Positions 22,201-35,730 of a stretch of DNA of 64,000 bases are shown here, piece after piece. The stretch covers positions 110,891 through 174,890 of the forward strand of contig NW_006920419.1 in NCBI RefSeq assembly GCF_000344685.1, given 5' to 3'. Numbering within the stretch: position 1 is the stretch's first letter; each line of letters begins with the position of its first letter. Made by a program: the position numbers and the translations under genes. The DNA is from Gloeophyllum trabeum ATCC 11539 (taxonomy: Eukaryota > Basidiomycota > Agaricomycetes > Gloeophyllales > Gloeophyllaceae). The notes below the pieces were generated by a model that searched no databases, was not told the DNA's origin, and saw only the letters and a list, made by a program, of their open reading frames with translations.

Positions 22201-24169
22201 GTTCGGTGAAACATATTGAGCGAGGGACGATCCCGGTACTGCGGCAGTCATCCCTTGCACCACCCCCGGAGTGTCGGAGGTTGTGGCTTCTGGAGGCACT
22301 TGCTAGAAAGTACATAAGAACTCGGAGTTCCCACCATACTAGATCAACCATAACGGGTACGTTTACCTTTGGCTGCTCCGTGCTACAAGGAACGGCACGC
22401 GATAGTCCGCTAGGCCCTTGTGGCTTCAGCATAGGATAGGGTGCATCGGCTATTTTCAAAGCCGATCTCTGGCTATCGAGCTGAGAGCCAGGCCTGGCGA
22501 TAGGTGATGTGACGGCCTTTACGGGCGGTCGAGCGCATGGCGTATACATGTGGATACGATGGCATTTACTGCCCGAGAGACACCTACCACGCAGGTAATT
22601 CACGCAGACCTGGAGTCGTTGATGATATATTATTGGACTCCCTTGAGCGTCGGATGTAACACGAGTCGGAGGAGGACTTGGCTGCGGTGTCGATTTGAGA
22701 CATTCATCCCTAGCCGTGAGCCCAGCCCTTGGAGAGTCCGCCAGTTGCGCTGGCGGTAGCCCCGGTTGATTGATCAACTGCATGCCCAACCGAACAATCA
22801 GCTGCGCAGATACAGGATTAGGATTCCGGGAATACCTCTACCAGCTGCTGGCAAGCAACATGAGCACTGCCAGCAAGTCTTAGCTGTTGCACTTTCATGT
22901 CCTAAGAGAGACGTGAACACTACTCCCCTCGACCGCTCGAGGAGAAAATTCACCTCCTTGGGAGTAAGTCGTGGTCGGTGGTCTATTCGCTGGACACTCC
23001 GCGTCAAACGCGCATGACCGACCTCTACAGATGCGTAGCGGTCGGAGATAACGCGAATTTCTTGCGCCTCGCCGTTCTCTTTCGGTAGAGGGACCGCAGT
23101 TGGTGAGCGCACCTGCGCCACATAGTCCCGTTATCAATGGATCAATAAGATGAGCAGTGCCCGAGGGACGTTGACTTACCTCCGGACAAGATGTGCTCGG
23201 AGCGCCAAATGAGCTCGGCGTTGCAGAGAACAGATGTCCCGAGTGCTCTGGGTGGTTATAGCACCGTCCTTCAGAGGGGAATCCGTTCGATATCTCGGAA
23301 ACCGTGTGCCCCCGAATGCGATCTACCAGTAGTGATGGGTCGGATCTATCTACATAGCGGACGGTACTGGAGGTGACGGAGTATTGCAAAGGAGAATATC
23401 CTTCGTTACGTCTATCTCTGGCATCGAATCGGTTCTCCACTCGAGAAGAGTGTTGACCCTGGATGTGTCCGCCCCGGGGACCAGGGATCCTCGGAGGTGG
23501 AGGGGAATGCCTCGCGAGATCGTGAGGCAATGAATGAAGGTGTCGGCACTGTTCGCGAGTGCATTTACCACGGACGTAGTCGCGACATATGCCAGAAGGG
23601 ATAAAGGTGGACTTCAGAGACTCTCCATTCCATAGCAAGGATTTCTCGCGGTCAATGAGGTCACTTTGCTCGCATAGCAAGTGGTCTCTAACAGGAACTT
23701 CCATGTAAGGTCCTTTGTCGTTTGATCCTCGACATGGGTCGCTGTTTGCGACGAGTACGCGAGCGTGCTTGTGGTCGAGAGGATCCACCGACGGAGTAGG
23801 TTGATGGTGCCAGACGGCTACATTGGATCCAATGTGGAACCGGGGGCATCGTTGTCCTCGCCTGCACATGCCGGCAAGATATTCAAAGCATGGCTCGGTA
23901 ACAGCGATACCGTCCTGATAACGGGAGTTAGAAGCGTCGGCAAAGTCTCAGGAAAGATATGCGCATAGACGTACGACAGGTTGAGGACCTGGCACAAGGC
24001 GACGCGCAAATCTCTCCTGCTCCCTTGCCGTCGCATTATCCGGATACCCGTGCCTCTTCCCATCCCGTGCGGGTGCACCGGATGCTGAATCCGGTACACC
24101 TGCTACGGGAAAGCAGGGGTGAACTTGTCCGACAGCCTTCTCTTTGGGTGGCGCAGTACAATGAAACAT
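19274..24169 (-). CDS. CCCH zinc-finger / RRM / RBR-type E3 ubiquitin ligase
   Basis: RBR ligases pass ubiquitin through a RING2 cysteine. The last large block (21337-19274, 687 codons) holds an RRM-like fold (WVILSNVPRGTEDSQVQEIL), then RING1 (CPVCLDEPIAPIVLRCGHAW), an IBR (CPGPDCEEVYRSG to CAHCHVEHH) and RING2 (CPKCKTAIEKVDGCNHMMC), in which the Cys of DGC is the expected catalytic one. Upstream exons encode three CCCH fingers: CFEYLAGMCRRGQRCPRFH, CRDYVRGKCTREQCRHLH and CVNYLRGRCLSGSKCHRIH. A first exon at 24169 (MFHCTAPPKEKAVG) joins in phase. The domain set suggests RNA-linked ubiquitination. Exon borders are unsure in 22,800-23,200, where three frames overlap, and at 21,350-21,480, where a GTACGC..CTAG intron would link to GEASDVENIIVFNSTKVRFG. 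Confidence 0.8.
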
Positions 24170-24827
24170 GGCGGATCACGACTCAAAACAAAGGACCCTT
24201 CCGCAGCTATAGCTTGTCGCCGTCTGCGTCGCCAGTGTCTAGTAGCGCCGGGGAAAGAGGGTGTGGCAGTGGGCGCTACCAGAGCTGTGAGCAAGTTACT
24301 AGCAGTCACTTGCGACGGTGAGGTGTGCCACCGGGCATAGCCGATCAATCGCCGACGTGGCTTAGAAATGTACGAGCGTCACCTACATAGCGGTACCTCG
24401 TACTGACATTGTATTTAGGCAGAGATAGAGATAAATTCGTCTGCGTCTATACGGAGGTCGCTAGGCCGCAACATGCAAAGGCGACCTTAACACAGCCCAT
24501 GCCGCAAACAGCATTCAGTAGTCATGCGACGGTCATACTAACCAACACCCTGGCTATGCTTGAAGATCAGCTGCGGACAACCGTAGCGACGCTGAAGAAC
24601 CACACTTGCTATTAATTTACAGACAACTGAAGATAACAATACACGACATGGAGAATTAGACGACAGAGTAGGTCAAAGGTCTTTACAGCTGGAGCCTAGA
24701 GTACAGCGACGGTCACGGAACAGATGCGACATGAAACACAACTTGATGATGCGAGGGAGAGTGATATGCAGACTGCTTTGACGGCCAAGCGGAATGTGAC
24801 AATAGACATGCCAGTGTTCAAGCCGGG
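24170..24827. other. Intergenic segment between the RBR and KAR5 genes
   Basis: No supported gene. It contains the promoter of the RBR gene and the 3' end of KAR5. Confidence 0.5.
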
Positions 24828-27304
24828 CGAGGACCACTGTTGTAGAGCCTCGGAGGTATACGTGACAGACGAGGCCGGCGACGAGAACGAATTGGTACAG
24901 TGTCCAGGCAAGCACAAGGAATAGAAGAACACGCAGAGACCTCCAGATCAGACACCATCGACGAAGGAAGCGGCCCAATCAGATCGTCCAAAGGAGAGTG
25001 CTCGTTCTTCCCTGCCCGCCGTGTCGCAAGTGAGGGCGAAGTGCACGAAGTTTCCTCGCCGAAGAGGCGATCGCGGAGTCCACGCCTAGAGAGCCAGCGC
25101 CTCGATGACAGGACAACGAAAAGTACGCTCTGTTTCAGGTTGCATATGCTAGGTCAGAGTTTCAACGCAGATGGAAAACAAGGGAGGGACAACCATAATG
25201 GTCGAGAATACTGATTGCGAAAAGTAGCAGGCGATCCGGAAGATGGCAAGTCCAATCTTGAACATCGGGATCCGGGTGAGATCGTCGAAGTGAGCCGCAT
25301 CAACTGCATACGAAGAAGCTCCTGATTTGCGTCTCTAGGACGAGCATACGACGCACCGTGGAGGATCATCCTTATCAGTGGAAGCACACTGGAGTCGATC
25401 CAGCCAGCGTCAGAAGCGCGGAGACCGTCCCTCAGTGCCAGAGCGGTATTGTTGATGCTCTCGAGTTCGGTGTGCGCTGTGGTTGTGAGCTGTCTTACTA
25501 CCTGAGATAACTCTGCGACAGAGCGAGAAGCCTCGATCTGCGTTTCGTGAGCAACCTGTGCCTGCTGAGAATATGCGTCCAAATGCTCTGCCGCGTGGAT
25601 GGCTACGTCGGACAATTGGCTAACGGCCTAATATTGTTTCCGTCACAGAAGAAAGAACTTGAGGGCATCTTCTCTACCTTCTGCATCGAGATAAAATCTG
25701 AAATCATATTCTCCCAGATTTGACTGATCTCTCTCTGATCAAGTCATGATGGGAAGAAGACAGGAGGCCAATCCAACGGTGAACTCACCGTTAGCGCGAG
25801 CATCTCTTCGTTCCTCTGTTTGTATGGTAGGAACACAACTTCGAGGCGAGATGAGAGAGTAACCTCCATAGACTGCATCACCGCGGACAAAGCGAGCGCA
25901 TGCTGAGAAAGACATCACTATCGGTAATGGAATCGAGAGTTACCAGTCAACTCACCCTCTCCGAGATGGCGTCGACAGCCGTCCCCATCTACAATAACAT
26001 TAATTTAGTCCAGCGTTGTCCGGCCTCGATTTACCTGAGACATATATTGAGCCGTGCCTGTCTGCATGCGGTGTTCTACATCCGCGAGGGACGCGTGGAG
26101 CATCATCGAACTCTGAGACGGGTGGTCAGAGGGGACCAGCAGGAGCATGCCGCGACCTCACGTCTTGAAATGTGTCTTTCATCATTCTCAGAACATCTCG
26201 AGACGCTCCATCAAGGCTTGCCGCGGTATGCCGCAGGCTACCTAGCATACTAGACATATTCTGTAATTAATCTATGTCAGTGCGTGAGTGAGCTGACTTG
26301 AAGCAGGGGTCCCTACCTCTCCCAAGGCTTTCCATTGTTCCTGACTCCGATCCAAGGTCTTCTCACGGTTTGCCATGAAGCGAATTAGAGCCATCTTTTC
26401 CAAGGTCGCATTTCTATAGATATCTTTGGCCGTGTCTGAGATCATTGGTGCCTAGTAGTTAATACAACGCTTTCCATCTTGAACAGCGGTACTAACCGAT
26501 GTCGTTCCACCGTCGGAACGCGTAACACAATTGCGCTTTTGTATGTTGGTCAATAACTGCTTCGTCTAGCAATGGAGGTGAGAATAAGTACTCACGGACT
26601 TCACGAAGATATCCAGAGTAACTTGACCAAAATTGCGCACTCCGGGACAGGGCTCTGGTATCATCGCGTGAACAACATCGTCGTTCCTGAAGCATGTTAC
26701 ACGTACTCCACGCAATCTTCTGGGTTACTTTCAGTTATGGACGCGGCGCCTGATCCGAACACCTGGCACTCCATCGGTACAGAGTGATGTCGCGCCGTCG
26801 AGACTTCACATAAGGTGAGAGCAATGGCAGCTGAGCCGCCATGAGCCGCGGTACTGCTATGAAGGGTCACATCCTACCTTTGACCCGCTCATGCTCGTCC
26901 ATATCAGCCTCCCCGCACCGGCTGCGCACGAGACCTGCGGCCCGCTTGAAACAGTCGGGTTTGCGAGCATAGTCGTCCAACGCGTCTCGCAGGATTTCAG
27001 GCTATATGCACGTCTTACTGTGCACGACGTAACTCACTGGTGCGGAGAAAGAGGATCTCCACCTCATCTGGCTTCAAACCGCTTAAGGCCAGCTCTGCAG
27101 AGACGTAGGTATCCAAGCATGAGATGAGAGCCCTGTGATGCAATTACCGGCAGAAACAATCGAGGAACTCGCTGTACCCCCTTCAATGTCAGGTTCCTGG
27201 GTTGGCAATCGCGGCTTTGTCCAAGAAAAAGCTTCCGCCGGCTTCACAGCCAAAGACCATGAGACGAGTAGACAAGCCGACAGACCATGCATCATCCACA
27301 ACAT
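24828..27304 (-). CDS. KAR5: Nuclear fusion protein KAR5
   Basis: Kar5/Tht1 proteins act at the nuclear envelope/ER in nuclear membrane fusion during karyogamy. Many short exons read in phase. A signal peptide (MMHGLSACLLVSWSLAVKPA) is followed by Cys-rich segments: CFKRAAGLVRSRC, AAIALTLCEVSTARHH, CVEALSRSAQFWSSYSGYLR, then EVPQLCYAFRRWNDI and DTAKDIYRNATLEKM. These match the conserved luminal Cys domain. A long helical part follows (ENMSSMLGSLRHTAASLDG, HRMQTGTAQYMSQ, SDVAIHAAEHLDAYSQQAQ). Hydrophobic segments near 25,150-25,290 (FKIGLAIFRIACYFSQSVF and SVLFVVLSS) lead to a basic tail with stop at 24828. About a dozen introns. In-frame ATGs at 27304, 27295 and 27292 compete as start. A dikaryotic fungus would need it at nuclear fusion in basidia. 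Confidence 0.8.
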
Positions 27305-30005
27305 CTGAGAAGGAGGCAAGACTAGCACGCCAGAACTAGTCAGTACTGATCCCGTTCGCCGTCGTAGAGCGTACAGCCGTGAAGCAATGGAACGACGCGT
27401 CCTGGACGCGTCGAGTCTTGAGTCACTCCGAGTCGTCCGTCACCGGACAATGCCGCTCGCCACTGGCACGGATATTAGTAAAGCCGGAAGAACCTGCCAC
27501 ACTCGTTAAACCGAGTCCAGAAAGGATTTTGTGCTACATATGCTCCCGCCCCTTACCCTGCACCCGATCGAAGTATTTATTTAATATCCGAAATATCTTG
27601 CACTGTTTACGGTGCTCAATGACTTGACGCTGCCTACAGGACACAAAACTGGAGTGAGTGATTATTATCATTTATGGCAACAAAAGCTCCATACACTCTC
27701 CTCCTCCTTCAGAATAGAAAGGCACTTCGCACTCAGGACGTCGCACGTCCGCATGGTGCCGTGGGAACACCGATAGATGCGTTCCTAAAACCTCATTCAT
27801 TATTCTGAATCCGATGCTGCTCGCGACCTTAGTCCTTCCAGACAGCCTTTCATTTGTGCGTTGTCTGCCCGGGTGTATTCGCTACTCCGTAATCGAGGCC
27901 CTGAACCTGTTTCGTACTTTTTGAATGCCCTCGGTCTGACCTTCAGGGTTCCAGCTCAACATGAGGGCAAATTCTCGGACATCCGACGGTGGATCATATC
28001 TCTACCTCCATTGGACGAGCAACGATACCATAGCAGGGCTGCGCCCTTCAAGGGCACATCAATGCTTCAGGATTGGCCGTCAAAAATCCCCTGTGCCAAG
28101 CTCCGTTTTTTGCGACGGCCACGGTTACCGGGACACCTCTGCACACTCAGCTGAATTTCTACTTCCAACGCAATTGTAATACTGGATGAACAGTAGTCGC
28201 CTCCCACCTTCACTCTATCGCTATTGGGGTAACCTTGGCGTGGTGCTCTATGGTCATCCGTCCACGTTATGCCCGATCGACGCGCCACCTTACAGTAAAA
28301 TAGGGAGCGGCGAGGTCTGGCCGTTCTAATCGTTGCATCCATGTAAGGTCAACCTCATCATGCTGAGTGGCTTGCAGTATGCTTACTGCTGGCTTACGTG
28401 TTTGAATATAAGTAATCGCCCCGATTGATACAGATTCGCGCATCGGCAGCGGACTCGAAGTCGAAGCTCGCAAGATGCAGCAGGAGATGTATGCCGACGG
28501 ATCCATCCTATGGGCTCCTCCTCATAAGGCGGCATGCAGATACTCCGCCTAACTTAGACCACCGACACATTCGTAGATTTGCAGTGGGCTGTGCTAGCTG
28601 TAATGGCGAGCAGTCAGAATTAGCTCCTTACAGACCTCGTCCCAAATGCGAATTACAAGAGGTTACCGTACGCATCGCATCATGCTAATCCTCACTCAAG
28701 AGTCCCAGGGCAGATGTCACGAAGCTGGCCGACTTTCGTCTTGTTCCTTACGACGCCTCTCGCAACCAACATTATTAGTGGCTGTGGCGCGCCATCAAGG
28801 ATACGATGCGAATCGTGCTATACGCTCCGCGGCAGCTCCGGCTTCCCATTCTCCGATACCAGCCACCGTTTCTGCAGCTCAAGCGTTGTGCCGTCATGCA
28901 GTAGGACTTAAGGACTTGATCCTGTCGCATTGCCGAGCCGCTCCTCGCAGTCTTTCGTGATCCCTGATGTCCACGTAAGCCGGATATTATGCACTTTCAG
29001 GAATCGTAGTTTGGCCAAGCATTTTCGCCAACACCTCCTCCACCCTCGCTGTTCCCCTCCGGACTCAGATACTGTTCCTCCATGAAGCAGTCGAGTTTGA
29101 GTAGTATCTGATGCAATCTCATCCACACCAGCGCCAGGGCCTCGAGAACGGCCGTCAATCCTTGTGCAAGATTTGCGCATCTGAGATTTGCCGCCACGCG
29201 ATCGAGAAGCCACTCCTCTAGTAGATTTACAGTCCGACGCGGTCTGCAATACGTATTCATCTTGAATATTGCAGGGATCCTGTTTGCCTGCGTTGACAGT
29301 CGAGAACCTTACCGAGACTGTCAGACCAACCGGTAAGTCGACAAAGACTTTCGAGGGACAATATTCAGTAGTACAGCACGAGTCAGCGTCGGCAAGGCGG
29401 GAGCTTGTCCGCTCGGACACCCTCCCAGCCTCAGGATCGATAGACCATCATAATCGCAGCAGGTCGGGCCTCGAATTTGCTATTTGCGTACCGTGGGCTA
29501 GCCAGAATGGAAAAAGCCGCCGCCTGAGAATACCCCTTACAGTCCTAAGCCGTGGCTATACTGATGACCGTCTCCGTATGCTCATTAGGAACAGACGGCT
29601 TGCATCATGTCGATGGATGCCCGCCGAACCTGGATCGTCTGCCTTCCGGGCTTGGACACGCCGAATTATTAGCCCGCGAGAAATAGGCACCACCAGTATT
29701 TCTTCCGTTATACTGGTCGATCACAAATGTGGACCGAAATATGATGAACCTCAATATGATGGTGAGACTCGCTTATGGACAGACTGATAGACGTTCGCAC
29801 ATGACGATGATGTATAGCCTGTCGCGTTATCCATAAAGTCGCCAACTTCACTGCACCGCACTAGCAGATCCGGTCTCTCTGCTGCCTTGATCATCTCACC
29901 GTTGCCCGACCGTCATCGCATAGGAGCTGCCTGCGCTGCATCAACGTCGTTACTCGTGCCCTTTTACTTGTCGTTGTCTATTGACTGACACTGCCTATAC
30001 GTCCT
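27305..30005. other. Unassigned region; possible minus-strand helical protein
   Basis: I cannot name a gene in these 2.7 kb. The best candidate coding piece is minus-strand 29260-28997, with TVNLLEEWLLDRVAANLRCA, LTAVLEALALVWMRLHQILL and CFMEEQYLSPEGN, which looks like a helical protein exon. Another weak minus-strand piece near 28,800-28,860 reads GIGEWEAGAAAERIARFASY. I could not join these into one gene. The last 50 bp before 30006 looks like an intron 3' end (a branch-like CTGAC, then TATGCAG), so the next gene may have an extra 5' exon here. Confidence 0.35.
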
Positions 30006-31600
30006 ATGCAGGACAACCAGCAGTATATTAACTCGTCTCAATGCCCTCCGTCTACATCCTCAGTAGGTATCAAAGCCGAGGTATCCTCAGATCCGACAGC
30101 GCTGTGTCTGCTGTCGCCACCATCCTCACCTTCCTTTTCCCAGTCATTCCCTACCCGTCCGGCCTCAAGTCCTGGGTCTGAAAATACGAGACGCGCTTAC
30201 TTCACAGCCATCCCCTCCACCAAGCGAGCTCGACGTCCGTCCTCACGTGAGAGCCACTATCTCGATCCGCCAGGTCCGAAAGAAGGGAAGAAGAGCATAA
30301 TGGCCCAGCCACCATACCATTCTTGGCCCGCGTCCGGCGTCAAAAGCGAAGATCTGCAGGGCGCACAGCTGGGATCTTCTCCAAGCACCTCAAGGAGAGC
30401 GTCTTCAGACAGCGAGGAGCATCAGTATGCCTCATACCCCGCCCACTACCCGGAGGTGAGTAACCGGCACTGTCTTCCCGATCCAGGACTAACGGGTGGC
30501 ACACCTCTCAGACGTACCTGCGCCATCCCATACACACAACTGACGCCCGACCTCACTCGTCCAGCTCTACCTTGACAACATCCAGTCTAACCGGTGCCAT
30601 GGGCGATGCTCACATATCCTCCCACACCTCAGGGTCATCATCTCCCCCTGCATTCGCCTACCACTCGGACCCCGCTACGCAAAACATGATGTGGGCTCAA
30701 GGCCCCGATTACACGATGACAGACCCAGCCGGGTCCATGCCTTTCCTTCCTTCTGCCACGCACACGTCCAACAGTCCCACGGAATCATACCTACAATACG
30801 AGCAACCACAATACACTATGCAAAATTATTCTAATATCTCACCGTCGTCTAATTCACCTGACTCTCCTGGTTTCCTCTCGGGACGAGTGGGGCAGATTGG
30901 GTACTCGCAGCCCTCCCGGGTCGTGGCCGCTCCCGGTGCTTATCCTGTGTCGGCGCCCAGCATGATGCAGCCGACCGCTAGCCGTGCTCCATCCAGGGAG
31001 CAGGTGCTCGAGGCGGAGATCCGGCGCCTGCGCGCTAGAGTGCAGGACCTAGAGTATGCCAATTCCCAGCTCATGGCCGGCACTTCTGCCGCCAAGGGAC
31101 CCTCCTATGGTCAGCAATTCCAGTCTGCGTTGGGACAACTCCCGTCTCCCGTCACGACGCCCGTGCGATCGGCCGCGTTCCAGGCAGAGTGGAAGGCCCG
31201 CACGGAAGCCCGCGTGCGGATATTCTGCTCGCTGAACCGCGCGGGGAACGCTCTCTGCGCGTGGCACGACTCGCGGCGCGAGCGGCGTACCTACCCGCCG
31301 CGGATGGCGCCCGCGGGGTACCTGAACTGCGGGTGCACGTACGAGGAGGCGCTCTTCGAGGAGAGCCTTGCGCGGCACGGCGTCGGCAGCTACCACCCGG
31401 GCGAGAGCGTGCGCATGGACCCCGCGCTGCGCAACCCGCTGCTGAAGCTGCTGGAGAGGCGCTACGGGTACCGCGACGGCGACTTTGAGCGCGACCCCAT
31501 CACGGGCAACTGGATCGAGGGCGAGGGCGCCAAGCCTTGGGAGGAGAAGGTAATGGCGGGGGTGTCGGCGTCCAGGAGGAGGCCTGATGAGCGCCGCTAA
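30006..31600 (+). CDS. Conserved Agaricomycete protein of unknown function
   Basis: Two exons, 30006-30455 and 30512-31600, joined in phase 0 (YPE|TYLRHP), about 512 aa. The N-terminal two thirds is Ser/Pro-rich and disordered. Next comes a short leucine-patterned coil (EQVLEAEIRRLRARVQDLEY). The C-terminal ~130 residues are compact and strongly patterned: VRIFCSLNRAGNALCAWHDS, GYLNCGCTYEEALFEESLAR, MDPALRNPLLKLLERRYGYR, DGDFERDPITGNW. Several Cys/His residues (CAWH, NCGC) could bind metal, but I do not recognise a named domain. The GC content rises sharply over this conserved part. A nuclear role is conceivable; this is inference. The ATG overlaps TATGCAG, so an upstream exon is possible. 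Confidence 0.8.
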
Positions 31601-31989
31601 AATTCTGCAGCTAGAGAGCTGATCAGGATGGTTCATTCGAGAAACTTCAACTTCGGTCTGTTGTCTTATTATACCAAGCACAAATGTTTCGCCCATTACC
31701 TTGCATTGCCGGATGTTATCAATAACGCTCCTCCATTCATTGTTGCATTAGCTATCCGTCGTCCAGTCATTGCTTTCCTGTTTATACCCTGTAATACTAT
31801 ACCTAGCTAGACATGTTTCCTTCCTCTCCTTTATTTCATAATTACGCATAAGCGAATAGCAATTGTATCCTGTTCTTGTAAAGTAATAGACATCATAATA
31901 GACCCATGGACACTGGTTGCGACCCCACCTGAGTGCGTATATATGCCTCTTAGACAGAGGATACTGAGCCACATCGAAACGCCTCTAGC
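31601..31989. other. AT-richer convergent 3' region
   Basis: Shared 3' flank of the converging unknown gene (plus) and SOM1-like gene (minus). No gene seen. Confidence 0.5.
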
Positions 31990-32483
31990 TCATGGCAAGC
32001 CAGAGACCTTCGTCTCCGGGCCAGACTGGCCGTCTAATTTTTGTTCATAGCGAGCAACGTCGCGCCACGGCTTCCCTTTAGGCAGTACTTGGCTGGGGGC
32101 CGCATCAAAACCGAGAAGGTCCTCAGTCGGACGCCTGTCCCACAATAACTGACCTTGCTTCGGGTGGGATTTCGACTTTCCCAGTTGCGGGATCAAAGTT
32201 CACAAGTTTGGTGATCTCGACGGCTGGTCTGTTAGGACACCTGGGAGGCGCTCCTTCAGCCGTTCTAAAGCCGCTGCTGCGACGGCACTCACATCCTGAA
32301 TATTCGGAGAATGGGATAGCAGTGCAGGCGGGGCACGCCCTCGTCGATTGTGTCAATATTGCATGTATATTGTACGAGTTCTGCTAGGCGACATTTCTTG
32401 CCGGGATCAGTATGAGCTTGGGACATGTAGAAGGGGATCCTGGGAGGACTGGGCCACCGGACGCGAAGAATCGAAGTAAGCAT
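31990..32483 (-). CDS. SOM1: Som1-like mitochondrial inner-membrane peptidase subunit
   Basis: Som1 is a small subunit of the mitochondrial inner membrane peptidase complex. Three exons join in phase: 32483-32293, 32240-32154, 32092-31990, about 126 aa. The key pattern is KKCRLAELVQYTCNI, then RLHCYPILRIFRM joined to CPNRPAVEITKLVNFDP, then KPWRDVARYEQK. The Cys spacing (CxLxELxQYxC .. C .. FRxC) is that of the fungal Som1 family as I know it. The joint FRM|CPNRP needs the intron GTGAGT..CCCAG; reading through gives a different, non-conserved frame. The start is uncertain: a CCCAG shortly after the ATG could end an upstream intron. It is divergent from the adenosylhomocysteinase gene. Confidence 0.68.
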
Positions 32484-32625
32484 TCTACCGGTCCGGCAAT
32501 TCCCACTTGGGGATATTCCTTATATAAAGCCCGTGGTACCATTTTGCTGCACCATCCCTCCGTATCATCCTCCCACCCACCTCTTTCCCCAGGACATCCC
32601 AGACCGCTCCCCTCTCGTTAATCAA
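32484..32625. promoter_or_regulatory. Compact divergent promoter of SOM1-like and SAH1 genes
   Basis: Only 142 bp separate the two start codons. A TATA box (TATATAAA, 32521-32528) faces SAH1, 98 bp before its ATG. A pyrimidine-rich leader (CCCACCCACCTCTTTCCCC) follows. Confidence 0.6.
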
Positions 32626-34379
<1,754 letters not shown>

Positions 34380-34851
34380 GCGCTGGTGGCTATTATCTAT
34401 CTCCCTCAAAATCATCTCAACGTGATGAAGACGGCCTCAACGCGCCTCGCCAAAAAATTGAGTGGACCCGGGGATCTTCAACGTCCCTTTTGGTGGAGAC
34501 GATGGTTGTGACGTGTGCGGGAGTCTCAACGCTCTCCCGCCGCCGTTACTTGGAGGAGAGGATGCGGACTGCCTCGCAGGAGGGGTCGGCAGCTCTGCTG
34601 GTCTTTGGACCGAGAGTCGGGTCGGGGGGTTGTAGTGGCAGTTAATGGGTATCATGTCTTTTAACGGAAGTTAATGCAATCGCGTTCCTTGAATGTATTA
34701 TGAATTTCTGGACCACGGCGAAGTCGTGGTCGTGAAACGAAATTGTGCCTGTCTACAAGATGGCCACCCGTCGGAATTGCGGAGAAAGTGAATGAAAGAT
34801 GGATATAATAAATAGAGGACACATGCATCTCTTTGGGAGTTGCAGTCTTTA
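34380..34851. other. 3' flank of SAH1
   Basis: Non-coding. GC-rich to about 34,640, then AT-rich. No gene seen. Confidence 0.5.
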
Positions 34852-34929
34852 GGGCCGGGCAAAAGGTTGAACGGTAGGGAATTCCCAGCCAATCAGAGCA
34901 CGCAGAATTCCCTTTCGTACGCCCGGCCC
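34852..34929. mobile_element. 78-bp miniature element with inverted ends
   Basis: GGGCCGGGC (34852-34860) and GCCCGGCCC (34921-34929) are inverted copies, each flanked outside by TA, which would be a TA target duplication as made by Tc1/mariner-type transposases. An inner pair, AGGGAATTC and GAATTCCCT, extends the hairpin. Too small to encode anything; it is a MITE remnant or stable hairpin. Confidence 0.5.
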
Positions 34930-34951
34930 TAAGACCCTAAATACTGAGACT

Positions 34952-35465
34952 TTACAGGCCACGAAAGACGGGTCGCCTCATCAGAATAAACGATACTCTT
35001 TTCCAGACACCGGGTAAGGTCTCGTTCGCAGCACTTGCCGTATCTTCTCTGTGACATCTTCGCCTCCGAGGGATCCAGCAGCGAGATACGGCTTCGCCTC
35101 CCGGGAGATCTCCGCCATCTTCTCCGCGTGCGGCAGCCAGCACCGAACGCGAAGGCTGGTAGGAGCGCGTCGATGACCTCTTGAGGCGGATAGTCCGCGG
35201 CCGGGTGCTACGGCCGGCCCGCGATGAACACGATGTCGAGCAGTTTGCGGGCGTGGCGCGCGAGCTGGGCCTTGATCTCGGGGTAGCGCCCCAGCACGCG
35301 CTCTTCTTGCTGGTCGGTGTCGCAGCAGATGTATCGTTTCAGGAAGGCTAGCGTCGACTTCCTGTGGCGGGGACGGGTCCGCGAGATACCAGCGCGGCCC
35401 GATGCGGACGCTACCTGGGGACGTGGATCAAGACAAATATCACCTTGAGGTGGATGGAGTAACAT
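34952..35465 (-). pseudogene. Decayed gene of unknown family
   Basis: Reading the minus strand, coding-like stretches continue across a stop and at least one frame change: RYICCDTDQQEERVLGRYPE, then RHARKLLDIVFIAGRP-stop, then ADYPPQEVIDALLPAFAFG, then in another frame KMAEISREAKPYLAAG and VLRTRPYPVSGKEYRLF. High GC and codon-like periodicity suggest a former gene. No domain recognised. It sits in the debris-rich stretch next to the assembly gap. Confidence 0.4.
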
Positions 35466-35730
35466 ACGGGTTTATATATGTGAATCTACGCAGTAGACGT
35501 ACAGGTTCCAGCATTCGAGCTGCGGGAACGGGGTCGATTGTGCATCAGCAAAACGGCATGACCGTCTAAGCGAAGCTAAGAACTAATCTCAGGCAAATAA
35601 GTACCAAGTCCATGGTCTTAAGTCATGGGGGCCCACCCCCTGAGCCCAGCACCGAGACTTAGCTAAGTCCTTGATTAAGGTGCTAAGAACACTCAGGCAA
35701 GAAATAAGTGGGGAGAGAACAGAAAAATGC

